Assembly: GCF_002563965.1 (NCBI RefSeq)
Contig: NZ_PDJF01000001.1
Location: 1,302,001 to 1,366,000, forward strand
Length of the DNA: 64,000 nucleotides
Reading direction: 5' to 3'
Origin: Corynebacterium renale
Lineage (GTDB): Bacteria; Actinomycetota; Actinomycetes; Mycobacteriales; Mycobacteriaceae
How positions within the stretch are numbered: the first letter of the stretch is position 1; the number at the start of each line of letters is the position of its first letter. A program made the translations under genes and the position numbers. This document shows, in pieces, positions 34,344 to 43,745 of this stretch. Below the pieces are notes generated by a model. It was not told the origin of the DNA and ran no database searches. It worked only from the letters and a program-made list of their open reading frames with translations.

Positions 34344-35776
34344 TTGTGTGGGATTGCCAGGTACTGGACCTCGGTGTATTCCTCGATGCCTTCGGCGCCA
34401 CCTTCGCGGCCCATGCCAGACTGCTTCACACCACCGAACGGTGCGGCGGCGTTAGATATTGCGCCAGCGTTCCAGCCTGCAAGCCCGTACTCGAGACGGT
34501 CGGTCAGACGCAGGGCAGTATCCCAGCTGGCGGTGTAGAAATAGCAGGCCAGGCCGTATTCGGTATCGTTGGCCAGGGCGATAGCCTCGTCTTCGGTGCT
34601 GAAGCTGAAGATTGGGGCGATGGGGCCGAAGATTTCCTCGGTGAAGACGCGCGCATCGGTGGGGACGTCCACGAGAACGGTGGGGTTAAAGAAGTAGCCG
34701 TTGCCCTCCGGGGCGCCGCCACCGACGAGGATACGTGCGCCGCGTTCCACAGCATCAGAGACGAGCGCCTGGCAGTTTTCCACTGCGTCCGGTTGGATCA
34801 GCGGGCCTACATCGACGCCGTCCTCGAGGCCATTTCCTACCGTGAGTTGCTTAAAACGGTCGGCTAGTTTGGTGGAAAACTCCTCGGCGATGGATTCGTG
34901 AACCAAGAATCGGTTCGCAGCAGTGCACGCTTCGCCGATGTTGCGCATCTTCGCCGCCATCGCGCCGTCGACTGCGGCGTCGATGTCGGCGTCCGGCAGT
35001 ACGATAAACGGTGCGTTGCCACCGAGCTCCATCGAGGTGCGCACGACGTTCCCGGAGGCTTGTTCCAACAGCGTGCGGCCTACTGCGGTGGAACCGGTGA
35101 AGGAGACTTTGCGCAGGCGGTCGTCGGAAAGCAATGGCTCGGAGATGGAGCTCGCCGAGTTCGACGGCACAACGTTGAGCACGCCGTCGGGGAGGCCGGC
35201 CTCGCGCATGACGTCGGCGAAGAGAAGCGCCGTCAGTGGGGTGAGCTTCGCAGGCTTGAGGACCATCGTGCAGCCGGCGGCGATGGCGGGCGCAACCTTG
35301 CGGGTGGCCATCGCCAGCGGGAAGTTCCACGGGGTAATCAAAAGGCAGGGTCCTACCGGCTTGATGCGGGTAATCATTGTTTGTGTGCCCTCCGGGTTGG
35401 AGGAGAAGCGGCCGTAGAGGCGGGTGGCTTCCTCGGCGAACCAGCGCAGGTAGTTCGCGCCGTAGGTGACTTCGCCGCGGGCTTCGGAAAGTGGTTTGCC
35501 CATTTCCTGGGTCATGAGGCGGGCGAATTCCTCGGAGCGTTCGGTGACGATGTCGTAGGCGCGGTACAAAATGTCAGCGCGCTCGCGCGGGGATGTCGCG
35601 GCCCATTCTTCTTGTGCGGCGACTGCAGCATCCAGTGCGGCCTTCGCATCAGCGCTGGTAGCAGAAGCCACCGAGGCAATCTTCTCCTCGGTGGCAGGGT
35701 TGTAGACGTCAAATGTTTCGTTGTTGGAGCTGTCGCGCCAGGTGCCGTCGATAAGCAATTGTGTCGGAGTAGTCAT
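34340..35776 (-). CDS. gabD: NAD(P)-dependent succinate-semialdehyde dehydrogenase
   Basis: 478 residues from ATG 35776; TACCGT (35784-35789, minus strand) ends seven bases before it, a leaderless pattern, while GTG 35785 is possible. Aldehyde dehydrogenase features: the WNFPLAMATRKVAPAIAAG cofactor region, FTGSTAVGRTLLEQA, catalytic Glu in MELGGNAPFIV, catalytic Cys in NIGEACTAANRF, and EEIFGPIAPIFSF. The E-A-C-T-A-A-N-R context is that of the GabD/SSADH group. It oxidises succinate semialdehyde to succinate. No gabT lies nearby; the next operon encodes a dicarboxylate transporter and tartrate dehydratase. Confidence 0.85.
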   Translation of the reverse strand: MTTPTQLLIDGTWRDSSNNETFDVYNPATEEKIASVASATSADAKAALDAAVAAQEEWAATSPRERADILYRAYDIVTERSEEFARLMTQEMGKPLSEARGEVTYGANYLRWFAEEATRLYGRFSSNPEGTQTMITRIKPVGPCLLITPWNFPLAMATRKVAPAIAAGCTMVLKPAKLTPLTALLFADVMREAGLPDGVLNVVPSNSASSISEPLLSDDRLRKVSFTGSTAVGRTLLEQASGNVVRTSMELGGNAPFIVLPDADIDAAVDGAMAAKMRNIGEACTAANRFLVHESIAEEFSTKLADRFKQLTVGNGLEDGVDVGPLIQPDAVENCQALVSDAVERGARILVGGGAPEGNGYFFNPTVLVDVPTDARVFTEEIFGPIAPIFSFSTEDEAIALANDTEYGLACYFYTASWDTALRLTDRLEYGLAGWNAGAISNAAAPFGGVKQSGMGREGGAEGIEEYTEVQYLAIPHN

Positions 35777-35813
35777 GTGACCCACGGTACACTTTATGCC
35801 CAGGATGCGGCGA

Positions 35814-37307
35814 CTATAGTGCTCCGATAATACCCCACCAAGCCGGGCCGACTGTCAACCAAATAACAACGTGCATGACACCTAGTACAGCGCCCAACTT
35901 CCACCACGTAGCTACAGGAACGTACCCGGTACCGAAGTACAACGGGGCAGGTCCGTTACCGTAATGGGTCAGGCAACCCATCAGCGTAGGCAAGGCACCC
36001 AGCACCACGACCAGTGGCAGCGCAGGGAGTCCGACTGCGATCCCAGTGCCAAGAAAGACACTAAACATTGCTGCCGTGTGCGCGGTACCTGAGGCGAAGA
36101 GGTAGTGAGAGAATGCGTACACCACCACGATGACTACCAACGCCAGGGTAGGGCCTAGCGCCGCAAGCGGGTCTTTTACCAAATTCCCAATCCAAGCGAT
36201 GAAACCGGTCTTGTTCAGGTAGGTTCCCATCATCACTAGTGCTGCGAACCAGACCAGGGTGTCCCACGCAGATTTCTCCGATTTAATGTCATCCCAGGAT
36301 AAGACCCCGGTGACTAGAAGCAATGCCAGGCCAATGAAAGCGACAGTCGTGGCGTTCAAGATAGAGCCACCAAAAACCCACAAGACAATAATCGTGATAA
36401 AAACCGTCAGCGTGATTTTCTCCGCAGACTTCATTGGGCCTAGTTTTTCGAGCGCCTGCATTGCCTGCCGGGGAGCCTCCGGCGTTTTTGTGACCTCAGG
36501 TTTGTAGAGCACGTACAAAACGAGCGGAGTCAGGATAAAACCAACCAAACCGGGAACCACGGCCAGCAGTAACCAACCACCCCACGTCGGGGTATCAGCA
36601 CCCATTTCAGCGGCAAGTTTTGTACCCATCGCGTTGGGGGCGGCGCCAGTAAAAAATATCACTGACGCAGCTAAATCCAAGTTATAAGTGGCAATCGCCA
36701 GGAAGGAAGCCATTCTGCGATAGGTGGCTGGGTCCCCGTCGACTGTGCCTTCCGTTTTGAGCACCGACTGCATGATTGGAAAGACAATTCCGCCTGCGCG
36801 AGCTGTGTTTGAAGGGATAGCCGGCGAGGTAGCGAGGTCAGCCAAACCGAAACCGTAAGCAAGCCCTAAAGTAGAGCGCCCGAAAAGACGGACGAACAAG
36901 TATCCCAAGCGCGTGCCAAGGCCCGAGGCGATGACAGCGCGTGCGATAAAAAACGCTGAGACGATTAGCCAGATGGTGCCGTTGGAAAAACCGCTTAATG
37001 CAGCGCCGATGGCTTCCGACGGACCACTTTCCGCGTCCGTGACAAGAACTCCGGTAGCTGCGCAGACAGCGATGGACACAATGGATAGCGAACCCATCGG
37101 TGCAGCGCTAAGAATAATCGCCACGATTGTTGCAGCGAAGATCGCAAAGAGGTGCCACGCATTATCTGCCAACCCTTCCGGGGTGGGTAGCAGCCACACA
37201 ATCACACCTACGGCGAGTGCGGCAACGAGGCGTCCTGGTTTTACTTCTCCCTCACGCCCCTGTATCTCCACAGGGGGAGGGGCTGAGTGATGCGTGCGCG
37301 TACTCAC
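35814..37307 (-). CDS. DASS-family anion:sodium or anion exchanger (TtdT/CitT-like)
   Basis: 497 residues with about 12-14 hydrophobic segments and a short charged N terminus. DASS marks include [21 protein letters not shown] and [19 protein letters not shown] near the middle (the first SNT-like motif) and [20 protein letters not shown] in the C-terminal half (the second). It probably imports tartrate, fumarate or another dicarboxylate, in exchange for succinate or with sodium. Its start overlaps the end of the dehydratase beta gene by four bases, so it is the last gene of the alpha-beta-transporter operon. Confidence 0.9.
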   Translation of the reverse strand: MSTRTHHSAPPPVEIQGREGEVKPGRLVAALAVGVIVWLLPTPEGLADNAWHLFAIFAATIVAIILSAAPMGSLSIVSIAVCAATGVLVTDAESGPSEAIGAALSGFSNGTIWLIVSAFFIARAVIASGLGTRLGYLFVRLFGRSTLGLAYGFGLADLATSPAIPSNTARAGGIVFPIMQSVLKTEGTVDGDPATYRRMASFLAIATYNLDLAASVIFFTGAAPNAMGTKLAAEMGADTPTWGGWLLLAVVPGLVGFILTPLVLYVLYKPEVTKTPEAPRQAMQALEKLGPMKSAEKITLTVFITIIVLWVFGGSILNATTVAFIGLALLLVTGVLSWDDIKSEKSAWDTLVWFAALVMMGTYLNKTGFIAWIGNLVKDPLAALGPTLALVVIVVVYAFSHYLFASGTAHTAAMFSVFLGTGIAVGLPALPLVVVLGALPTLMGCLTHYGNGPAPLYFGTGYVPVATWWKLGAVLGVMHVVIWLTVGPAWWGIIGAL

Positions 37308-38026
37308 TTGATGAACCGCACTTTTTCATACAAAGATTCCAATGCCTTTTCTTTGCGCTCGTTGTAGATCACCTTTTGCTGCTCGAAGATGTTGTTGCCG
37401 TGAGCGTCGATAGACACAATGAGGGGCCCGAAACCTTTTACTCGGCTGGTCCACAAAGATTCGGGCATACCCAGGTCAGTCCAATGGACGGATTCAATCT
37501 CTTCTACCTCGGTAGCTGCTATCACTGCGTTGCCTGCAGGGAAGACGCAGTGCAGTGCCCCAAATTCTGCGCAGCCACGTTCAGTATTAGGGCCCATGCC
37601 ACCCTTACCGACGATCAGGCGTACGCCGGTTTCTTTAATGAAGTCATATTCAAACTTCTCCATACGCATACTTGTGGTGGGACCCACAGACACCATCTCA
37701 TAACCGGACGCAGCGGTATCACTTGCGCGAGTGATGGGTCCGGCGTGCAAAATGGCGCCGTCACGGACGTCGACAGGAAGTTTGCGCCCGTATTCAACGA
37801 GACGACGGTGGGCTACATCGCGGCAGGTGGTGATGTGCCCGTCAAGGAAAATAATGTCGCCTACCTGAATGTCTTCGAGGTCTTCTCGCGAAATTGGGGT
37901 GGTGAGGGTTTTCGCGCCTACCTGTTCAGCCAGGCGTGCGATATCTGCGTGCACCCGTTGCACAAGTTCGTTGTTGACCATGTCCTTATTGGCGATATCG
38001 GCTGGGGAGCTGGAAGTAGTAGTCAT
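37304..38026 (-). CDS. ttdB: L(+)-tartrate dehydratase / class I fumarase, beta subunit
   Basis: 240 residues, matching the C-terminal half of class I fumarases and TtdB. Features are [20 protein letters not shown] (swivelling domain start), [13 protein letters not shown], and the [16 protein letters not shown] and [13 protein letters not shown] loops. It pairs with the alpha subunit gene 27 bases upstream. L-tartrate is converted to oxaloacetate, or fumarate to malate; the separate subunits and the adjacent TtdT-like transporter favour tartrate. It is longer than the roughly 200 residues of E. coli TtdB, owing to an N-terminal extension. Confidence 0.85.
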   Translation of the reverse strand: MTTTSSSPADIANKDMVNNELVQRVHADIARLAEQVGAKTLTTPISREDLEDIQVGDIIFLDGHITTCRDVAHRRLVEYGRKLPVDVRDGAILHAGPITRASDTAASGYEMVSVGPTTSMRMEKFEYDFIKETGVRLIVGKGGMGPNTERGCAEFGALHCVFPAGNAVIAATEVEEIESVHWTDLGMPESLWTSRVKGFGPLIVSIDAHGNNIFEQQKVIYNERKEKALESLYEKVRFIK

Positions 38027-38053
38027 TAGTCTGTCCTTTCGGGTATTGCAGGT

Positions 38054-38959
38054 TTAGCGCAGCGCGAAGTCTTCGTGGGTGGGAGAGGTAAACGTACCGT
38101 CGGGCTGGATAAGAATGGTCCCACGGCGGTGTGACCAGCACCCAGTGTTGAGCGCGACGGATAGTACGGAAGGATGGCGTGCCGAGTTTTCGATATTGAC
38201 GCCCATGACGGACTTCCCGCCGCCCAAACCTTGAGGACCCAAGCCCAAGGAATTGATAGCTTCTTCCAGATCGTGTTCCAATCCGGCAACGAGCTCGTTA
38301 GGATTTTCAGAATCGGCAGGGCGCATGAGGGCCTTTTTAGACATGTACGCTGCGGAATCGATGGACGTGCCGATGCCGACGCCGATGAGTAGTGGTGGGC
38401 AGGCGTTCAGCCCGTAGGACGTCATAACGTCCAGAACGAACTTCACTGCACCTTCGTAGCCCTCACCAGGCATGAGGGTTTTGCCTTGGCCAGGCAAGGA
38501 GCAACCGCCGCCTGCAAGATAAACATCAAGTTCGAGGGTGTCGCTGCCTTCTTCAATCTCCCAGTACACCCAGGGGGATTCGGAACCAGTGTTGGTACCT
38601 GTGTTCTTTTCTTGGAAGGTTTCCACGGTGTTGTGTCGCAGCGGGGCGGTCTGTGTTGCAGTGCCGACGGCCTCTTTCAGCATTGCGTGGAGTTCGTCGC
38701 GAAGCGGGTAATCGCTGCCGACGCGGGCGAACATTTGGACAAGCCCGGTATCCTGGCACGATGGGCGGTTGAGGTTAGCTGCGAGTTCCTGGTTGTGGCG
38801 CATGGTGTCGTAGATCATGAGCGCGCGGGGATTCGATTCGTCAGCGCGAAGTTTTTCGAGACGGTGCTCCACATCGACGGGGAGTTTTTTCGACACCATA
38901 TCGGTGAATTGAGCGATGATGTCTACAATCTGTGCGCGATCGGCACTGGTAGTGGTCAC
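38054..38959 (-). CDS. ttdA: L(+)-tartrate dehydratase / class I fumarase, alpha subunit
   Basis: 301 residues, the length of TtdA. The three cluster cysteines expected for the [4Fe-4S] centre are visible: RPSCQDTGLVQMF, LNACPPLLIGVGIG and VALNTGCWSHRRG. The middle has AGGGCSLPGQGKTLMPGEG. It is oxygen-sensitive in E. coli. It opens the operon ttdA-ttdB-transporter. The regulator gene downstream of its promoter region, on the same strand, is AraC-type. Whether the substrate is tartrate, fumarate or mesaconate needs an assay. Confidence 0.87.
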   Translation of the reverse strand: MTTTSADRAQIVDIIAQFTDMVSKKLPVDVEHRLEKLRADESNPRALMIYDTMRHNQELAANLNRPSCQDTGLVQMFARVGSDYPLRDELHAMLKEAVGTATQTAPLRHNTVETFQEKNTGTNTGSESPWVYWEIEEGSDTLELDVYLAGGGCSLPGQGKTLMPGEGYEGAVKFVLDVMTSYGLNACPPLLIGVGIGTSIDSAAYMSKKALMRPADSENPNELVAGLEHDLEEAINSLGLGPQGLGGGKSVMGVNIENSARHPSVLSVALNTGCWSHRRGTILIQPDGTFTSPTHEDFALR

Positions 38960-39103
38960 AGTGTTCTCCTAACACGGGGATAAGTGGTAGTTCACCTCCT
39001 ATTTTTCTTTCTCATGGCAGCCTGGCGCGAGGGTATTTTTTGGCACTTTCGGTCTTCACATCAGGGTTTGTGACACCTGTTTCTGCTCCTTGTGCGGACT
39101 GAA

Positions 39104-39139
39104 AAATAAAAATTCCACCGCATGTGACCTGCGGTGGAA
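39104..39139 (-). terminator. terminator of the AraC-type regulator gene
   Basis: On the minus strand, a 10-bp stem TTCCACCGCA / TGCGGTGGAA with a seven-base loop is followed by TTTTTATTTTT. It lies 38 bases after the regulator stop and separates it from ttdA. Confidence 0.85.
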
Positions 39140-39177
39140 GATAAACCCCTGCCATTTATAGCCGGGACAGTAAAAAT

Positions 39178-40140
39178 TTATCCCTCGTCTGTGCGCAGCA
39201 TGAACGCTAAACGGGCGGCTAGGTCTGCCGCACTTTCTTCTCGGCTGGAATTCCACTGGGCCAGTTGGCTGTAAATATCGTCACGCCAGCGATGTACGTA
39301 CTGTTTCTTGAACCCAGGATCAACTTTTCTGGCTTCTGGTTGGGCAGCAGCAGCTTCCCGATACGCGCTAGGGGTCAGGCCGAACGCTTTTTTGAATGTG
39401 GTGCTCAAGGCTTTAGCATCGCCGAATCCGGAATCTAGGGCGACGTCGATAATTCGCTCATCTGTGTGCGCCAATGCACGGGTAGCTTCGCGCAGACGTA
39501 CCCGGTTGATGTAGTCGAAGCAGGTCATCCCCATAGTTTGGGTAAACAGTGTTGAAAGGTAGGCCTCGGAGTAACCGGCAACGCGCGCGATTTCGGCAAG
39601 CGTGAGACGCGTACGGAAATGCTTCTCTATGTAGGTGCATACCTCGCGCAGGTCGTATTCTGAGTGAATTGATTCTGAGCGACCTTCAATGGGGAAAGTT
39701 TCGAGGATTTCCGCTCCCAGCAGCGCGGCATCACCGGCTGTGCGTAAGTGGTCGGAATAGGAATCGCCACCTCGAATGAGCAAACGGGCGCATCGAGCCC
39801 GCAAGGCGTACGTAGAAAAGTGGGTTTTGGTGGCAAAACTTGGGAGCTCTGCGCCGAAAACCCCAGGACCAAGATGAATCACACCCGCCGTAGTCCCCGG
39901 TTCGAGGGCAAGTGTGGCGTGCCCTTGGTTCGAGTTAAGTATGACGGGTTCCCCAGGTTTGACCACGATGCGTTCGCCACGAGTTGCCACTTCGGCTGTG
40001 CCGGTAACGATCATGAAAAGTTCGACGTCGTCATGCCAGTTGTAGTGGTAGGTGCCGACCTCGTAGCAGTAGCCGTGGACTCTACCACCTGCCACCGGAG
40101 TGGAAAATTCAAAGCTGTCCGGGTTAATCCAAGGGTCCAT
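39178..40140 (-). CDS. AraC family regulator with N-terminal cupin domain
   Basis: 320 residues. The N-terminal cupin (about 20-110) has HYNWHDDVELFMIVTGTAEV and a GEPVILNSNQGH loop, the usual effector pocket. The C-terminal double helix-turn-helix (about 165-265) shows TLAEIARVAGYSEAYLSTLF, FDYINRVRLREA and DVALDSGFGDAKALSTTFKK. It probably activates the downstream ttdA-ttdB-transporter operon in response to tartrate or a related acid. AAGGAG lies before the ATG. An inverted repeat TGGTCT-N11-AGACCA sits 15 bases upstream. Confidence 0.9.
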   Translation of the reverse strand: MDPWINPDSFEFSTPVAGGRVHGYCYEVGTYHYNWHDDVELFMIVTGTAEVATRGERIVVKPGEPVILNSNQGHATLALEPGTTAGVIHLGPGVFGAELPSFATKTHFSTYALRARCARLLIRGGDSYSDHLRTAGDAALLGAEILETFPIEGRSESIHSEYDLREVCTYIEKHFRTRLTLAEIARVAGYSEAYLSTLFTQTMGMTCFDYINRVRLREATRALAHTDERIIDVALDSGFGDAKALSTTFKKAFGLTPSAYREAAAAQPEARKVDPGFKKQYVHRWRDDIYSQLAQWNSSREESAADLAARLAFMLRTDEG

Positions 40141-40154
40141 AAAGCTCCTTTGAC

Positions 40155-40177
40155 TGGTCTTTTAAGTCTACAGACCA
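40155..40177. promoter_or_regulatory. inverted repeat upstream of the AraC regulator
   Basis: TGGTCT (40155-40160) and AGACCA (40172-40177), spaced by 11 bases, in the leader/promoter of the regulator gene. Candidate autoregulatory site. Confidence 0.4.
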
Positions 40178-40295
40178 CGGTGCTGATTGATGAAGTAATG
40201 GTATGCTGGCACCACCTCTTCTCATAGACGGAAGGTAAGCGCGCATCCGGTAGGGAAGCGCGTTTACAACTTCAAAAAAGTAGAGTTTAAACCTT

Positions 40296-41590
40296 TTAGG
40301 CTTCAACAGCCTTTTGTGTTGCTAGCGACTTCCGGTGAGCCACGCGGGCTTCTTCTTGAGCTTTTGCAATCTTGGATTCGACTGCTGCGATTACTTCTTT
40401 GATAAGAGTTCGTTTGCCTTGGTCGGAGCCTTATCCGACTACTTATTACCAGCGTTGTACGAGACGAAGATAATAATCGAGGACAGTGCGATGATCGCCG
40501 TGATCCGGATTGCGCCAAGGCCGAGCATGCCGGCTTCGCGGACAGCTACATTTTCCTGATTGACGGTGAACTCCACTGCCGCACTGAGGAACCTGCTGCC
40601 GGAATTTTGGAAGGCCGTGAAAATATCGGTTGGGATAGCGTTACCGAACGCTGCACCCAGGGAGGATGCCATCTTGTACACACCTGAACCGGCATCAGCC
40701 TGAGAATCAGGCAATACAAACAGGGCTGCGTTCGTGGACTGCATCACATTCGTGTCCATGAGCAGAACAATCCAGACGATAACAACCAGGGCGCCTCACA
40801 TCATTGGCTTCTTAGGACCAAAGCGCTGCAGGAGCTTCTCTCCGACGCGAATGAATGCCAAGATGAATATCGCGTAGCCAATGGCGATGTAGCCGGCCTT
40901 TGCGGGATCATGCCAACAGCGCCTTGTAGGACCCACAGCGACGCTGGGATCAGGCCGGCGGTCGCGTTGATCAGGAAGCTCGAGAGCGTAGCACCCGAGA
41001 ACACTGCGTTGGAGAAGATCTTGAAATCGACCAGCGGGGCGGAAGACTTCAATTCAACCTGGATGAATTCGGTAGTTGAAACCAGGTACATGGCGATGAT
41101 GACCCACATAATCCAGTAGGTCCATCCTATAGCGGAACCCTGGGTGAATATAATTAGCGGGAAACTACCGAGAGCGCGAGGGTGATAATGCCTGGCCAGT
41201 CCAGCTTAGAATCCGAACCAGCGTTGAATGCGTCCTCGGGGATTTGGCACATGAGCAGGATTGAAAGAACAGAAACAATCGCGCAGATGATGGAGATGGA
41301 ACGCCGTACCAGTTCGGTTGCGGCTATTGCGCAACCGAACAGTGCCGCCAGCCCGGAGCCGTCCAGGAGCCCATTGACCATATGGACACTGCACGCTGAC
41401 GGGCTTTGCCTTCCCAATAGGTCTTCAGAAGAGACATTGTCGACGGCGTGATAAAGCCCGCGCTCAAACCCTAAAGCGCACGGCCAACCAGCAACATAGA
41501 CCCTGCTCCGGGTGCGAATGCTAATGCAATGAGCAGTGAGCCGATGATGCCGAAAATATTGCCGATGTGTGCGATCTTGACGTGGCCGAT
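40296..41590 (-). pseudogene. decayed DHA2-type MFS transporter
   Basis: Pieces of one 14-helix MFS protein are readable in different minus-strand frames. From its missing N terminus: IGHVKIAHIGNIFGIIGSLL (from 41590), a frameshift near 41480, ALFGCAIAATELVRRSIS, a second shift near 41155 before FPLIIFTQGSAIGWTYWIMW, a third near 40905 before AGYIAIGYAIFILAFIRVGE, an in-frame TGA at 40796-40798, a TAG at 40439-40441 after YNAGNK, and one more shift before the tail IKEVIAAVESKIAKAQEEAR that ends at 40296. Many independent lesions show long-standing loss. The first helices are deleted and the remnant is joined directly to an M20 peptidase remnant. Confidence 0.85.
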
Positions 41591-42136
41591 ATCGAAGCCG
41601 CACACGGTGTCCGTGGCTTCGATGTTGTTGCCGGTGAGCGGGTAGGTGTCGTAGTACGCGAACTCTGGTTCCCAGGGCGCGCGACCCAGTCGCATTCGAA
41701 TCGGACGTTCGATTGATTTCTGCAGGTGTGCTCCCACGGCTGCGTCGTAAGCGCGGGTGCTGATGAGAAGTTCAGCGGAATCCGGGTTTATATTGGGCTT
41801 CGTTCCGGCATGGATTGCGCCGTCGGTGAATACTGCGGTTTCTTTGACCTCAACCTCGCGCGAAAGAACCGTCTGCAAACGTGTCGTGATGGTCGAAGCG
41901 AGCACGACCCGGTCCACGCCAAGTTCCGACATCGATCCGTGCGAGTCTTTGCCAAAGAGTGTCACCGTGACCGAGAACACAGACGATAGGACTGGGCCAC
42001 AGCGGGTTCCCACCGCACAACCCGGGAGCGACGCAAGTACGTGCTGGCCCAGGTAGGCGTGGGGCTTAGGCATGGCGTCATTAATGCCATTGGCAACCGT
42101 ATCGCGTGCGCTTTGAGCAGTTTCTTCGGCCGGTGT
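41591..42136 (-). pseudogene. M20-family peptidase/amidohydrolase remnant
   Basis: The readable part corresponds to the middle and dimerisation region of an M20 amidohydrolase (AbgB/HipO type): PAEETAQSARDTVANG, GQHVLASLPGCAVGTRCGPV, VTLFGKDSHGSMSELGVDRV, AGTKPNINPDSAELLISTRA. The N-terminal metal-binding part is gone, cut off near the terminator of the next gene, and the C terminus (after TYPLTGNNIEATDTV) is replaced in the same frame by MFS sequence at about 41591-41602. The open frame from 42217 is therefore a chimeric remnant. A deletion between two formerly adjacent genes explains the fusion. Confidence 0.82.
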
Positions 42137-42149
42137 TGCAAAAGAAAAA

Positions 42150-42168
42150 GCCCCGCACGTGGCGGGGC
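42150..42168 (-). terminator. terminator of the AAHS-type MFS gene
   Basis: On the minus strand a 7-bp stem GCCCCGC/GCGGGGC with a five-base loop is followed by TTTTTCTTTT, 18 bases past the stop. Confidence 0.85.
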
Positions 42169-42185
42169 GAGAGGGAAGCGGAAAG

Positions 42186-43523
42186 CTAAGCAGCAACGGC
42201 CTCGCGGGCTGGCTCACTCACGACGACGCGGTGTGCGGGCTTCATGCCGAAGAGGGCGACACCGGCGAACACGACGACAATCGCGGCGGTGATGTACAGG
42301 CTGGTGGGGGACCAGCCGGCGTCGTAAAGTGCGCCAATGATGGTCGGCGCCACGACGGCACCGAGACGGGACGCGCCGATCGCTGCACCCACCCCAGTTG
42401 CGCGCAGGTGGGGTGCGTAAGCGGCCGGGGTGACGGTGTACATGCCGGTCACGCAACCGTTAAGGAGCATTCCTACGCCCACGCCGGCGACGAACGCGAT
42501 AGCCGGAATAGACGTGCTGAAGATGAACACCACGAGGATGATGGCAGAGAGCGTCGAGAAGCCGATGAGCGTGCGACGGGCATCCAACTTGGTGGTGAGC
42601 GCACCATAGATGAGGGAACCGATGGTGCCGCCAAAGGACAGTGCGATGCCGCCGATGATGCCCTGGTTTTCCGTCATGCCGGTTTCGGTGAGCAATTTAG
42701 GGGTCCACGAGTTGGCGAAGTTAAAGCCGAACGTGATCAGGCTGAACGCAGCCCAGATACGCAAGGTCACGCCCAGGTAGCCGCCACCGAAAATGCTTGC
42801 TTTTTTCTTTTCGGAGCTGGTCTGCTCGGGGAGGGTGACTGGGGTTGCGGACTGTTCGGGCAATCCGAGGCGTCGAGCGATGGCAGCCGTGCGCGCCTCC
42901 CAGTTCTTAGGTTGACGGGTGCGCAAGTAGTCGGTGGATTCCGGAAGGATGGCCACGGTGAGAACAAGCGCGAGCAAGGTCAGGCCCGCGCCGGTGAGGT
43001 AGATGGAACGCCATCCGTATTCCGGAATCGCGTGGGCCGCCCACGTGCCGCAGAGTGCTGCGCCGATGCCGTACCCGGAAGCGTAAATGCTCATGGCAAG
43101 TCCCCGGTAACGCAGGTTAGAGAACTCGCTGGTGACCACGGTGACGCAGGCGAGAATGCCGCCGACACCGATGCCGGTGATAAACCGGAATGCCAACAGT
43201 TCGGGGAAGGAGTGGGCAAAGGTGGTGGCAAAGAGGCCGGCCAGGTCGATGACTCCAGCGACGATAATCATGGTGCGGCGCCCCCAGCGGTCAGCTGCTG
43301 GGCCCAGAGCTACGGAACCGACGCCCACGCCGAGCAACGCTGCAGAGAATAAAGAACCAAGTTGGAGGCCGGAGAGCCCGAACTCTTGGGTGACCGGGTT
43401 TGCGGTAAAAGACATCGCGACGAGGTCAAAACCATCGAGCGCGTTGAGGAACAGGGCCAAGATGATGATGAGCCACTGGTACCCGGACATGCGGGAATTG
43501 TCGATGAGGGTGCGTATATCCAT
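42186..43523 (-). CDS. MFS transporter, aromatic acid:H+ symporter type
   Basis: 445 residues from ATG 43523, with CCGAGG before it; an extension to 43574 lacks a ribosome site. Twelve hydrophobic segments. The start has ALFLNALDGFDLVAMSFTA with the acidic DGFD motif in helix 1 that marks the AAHS group (PcaK, BenK), and the loop 2-3 motif is GPAADRWGRRTM. It probably imports a benzoate- or hydroxybenzoate-like acid. No aromatic catabolic gene is nearby in the window. It is divergent from the SorC-type regulator of the deo genes. Confidence 0.87.
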   Translation of the reverse strand: MDIRTLIDNSRMSGYQWLIIILALFLNALDGFDLVAMSFTANPVTQEFGLSGLQLGSLFSAALLGVGVGSVALGPAADRWGRRTMIIVAGVIDLAGLFATTFAHSFPELLAFRFITGIGVGGILACVTVVTSEFSNLRYRGLAMSIYASGYGIGAALCGTWAAHAIPEYGWRSIYLTGAGLTLLALVLTVAILPESTDYLRTRQPKNWEARTAAIARRLGLPEQSATPVTLPEQTSSEKKKASIFGGGYLGVTLRIWAAFSLITFGFNFANSWTPKLLTETGMTENQGIIGGIALSFGGTIGSLIYGALTTKLDARRTLIGFSTLSAIILVVFIFSTSIPAIAFVAGVGVGMLLNGCVTGMYTVTPAAYAPHLRATGVGAAIGASRLGAVVAPTIIGALYDAGWSPTSLYITAAIVVVFAGVALFGMKPAHRVVVSEPAREAVAA

Positions 43524-43745
43524 CCTCGGAGCCTTTCTTAATGCGGGGTACGGTTGCGGCGGCGTACGCATCACGCCGCTTTCTTATAGCCGGGGCTCCG
43601 GGATGAGAAAACCGTGAAACTTTTTAAGCGCCCATGATTTTGGCCTACCCAAAGAATGGTTGGCAACTTTCCACCCGAATTTTATTCATGCGCTGGTAGG
43701 GTGGGGTTTCAGGCGGCGTCTGGGGTGGGCGCTAGGGTTGCAGGT

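Noticed and set aside
34898..35830. 310-codon open frame on the plus strand over the dehydrogenase gene
   Set aside because: Antisense to an aldehyde dehydrogenase with all catalytic residues intact.
41471..42217. 248-codon frame read as a complete peptidase gene
   Set aside because: It lacks the M20 N-terminal metal site and ends in MFS sequence, so it is a chimeric remnant.
42159..43352. 397-codon open frame on the plus strand over the AAHS transporter
   Set aside because: Antisense shadow, very Gly/Asp/Glu-rich, no membrane or enzyme motif.
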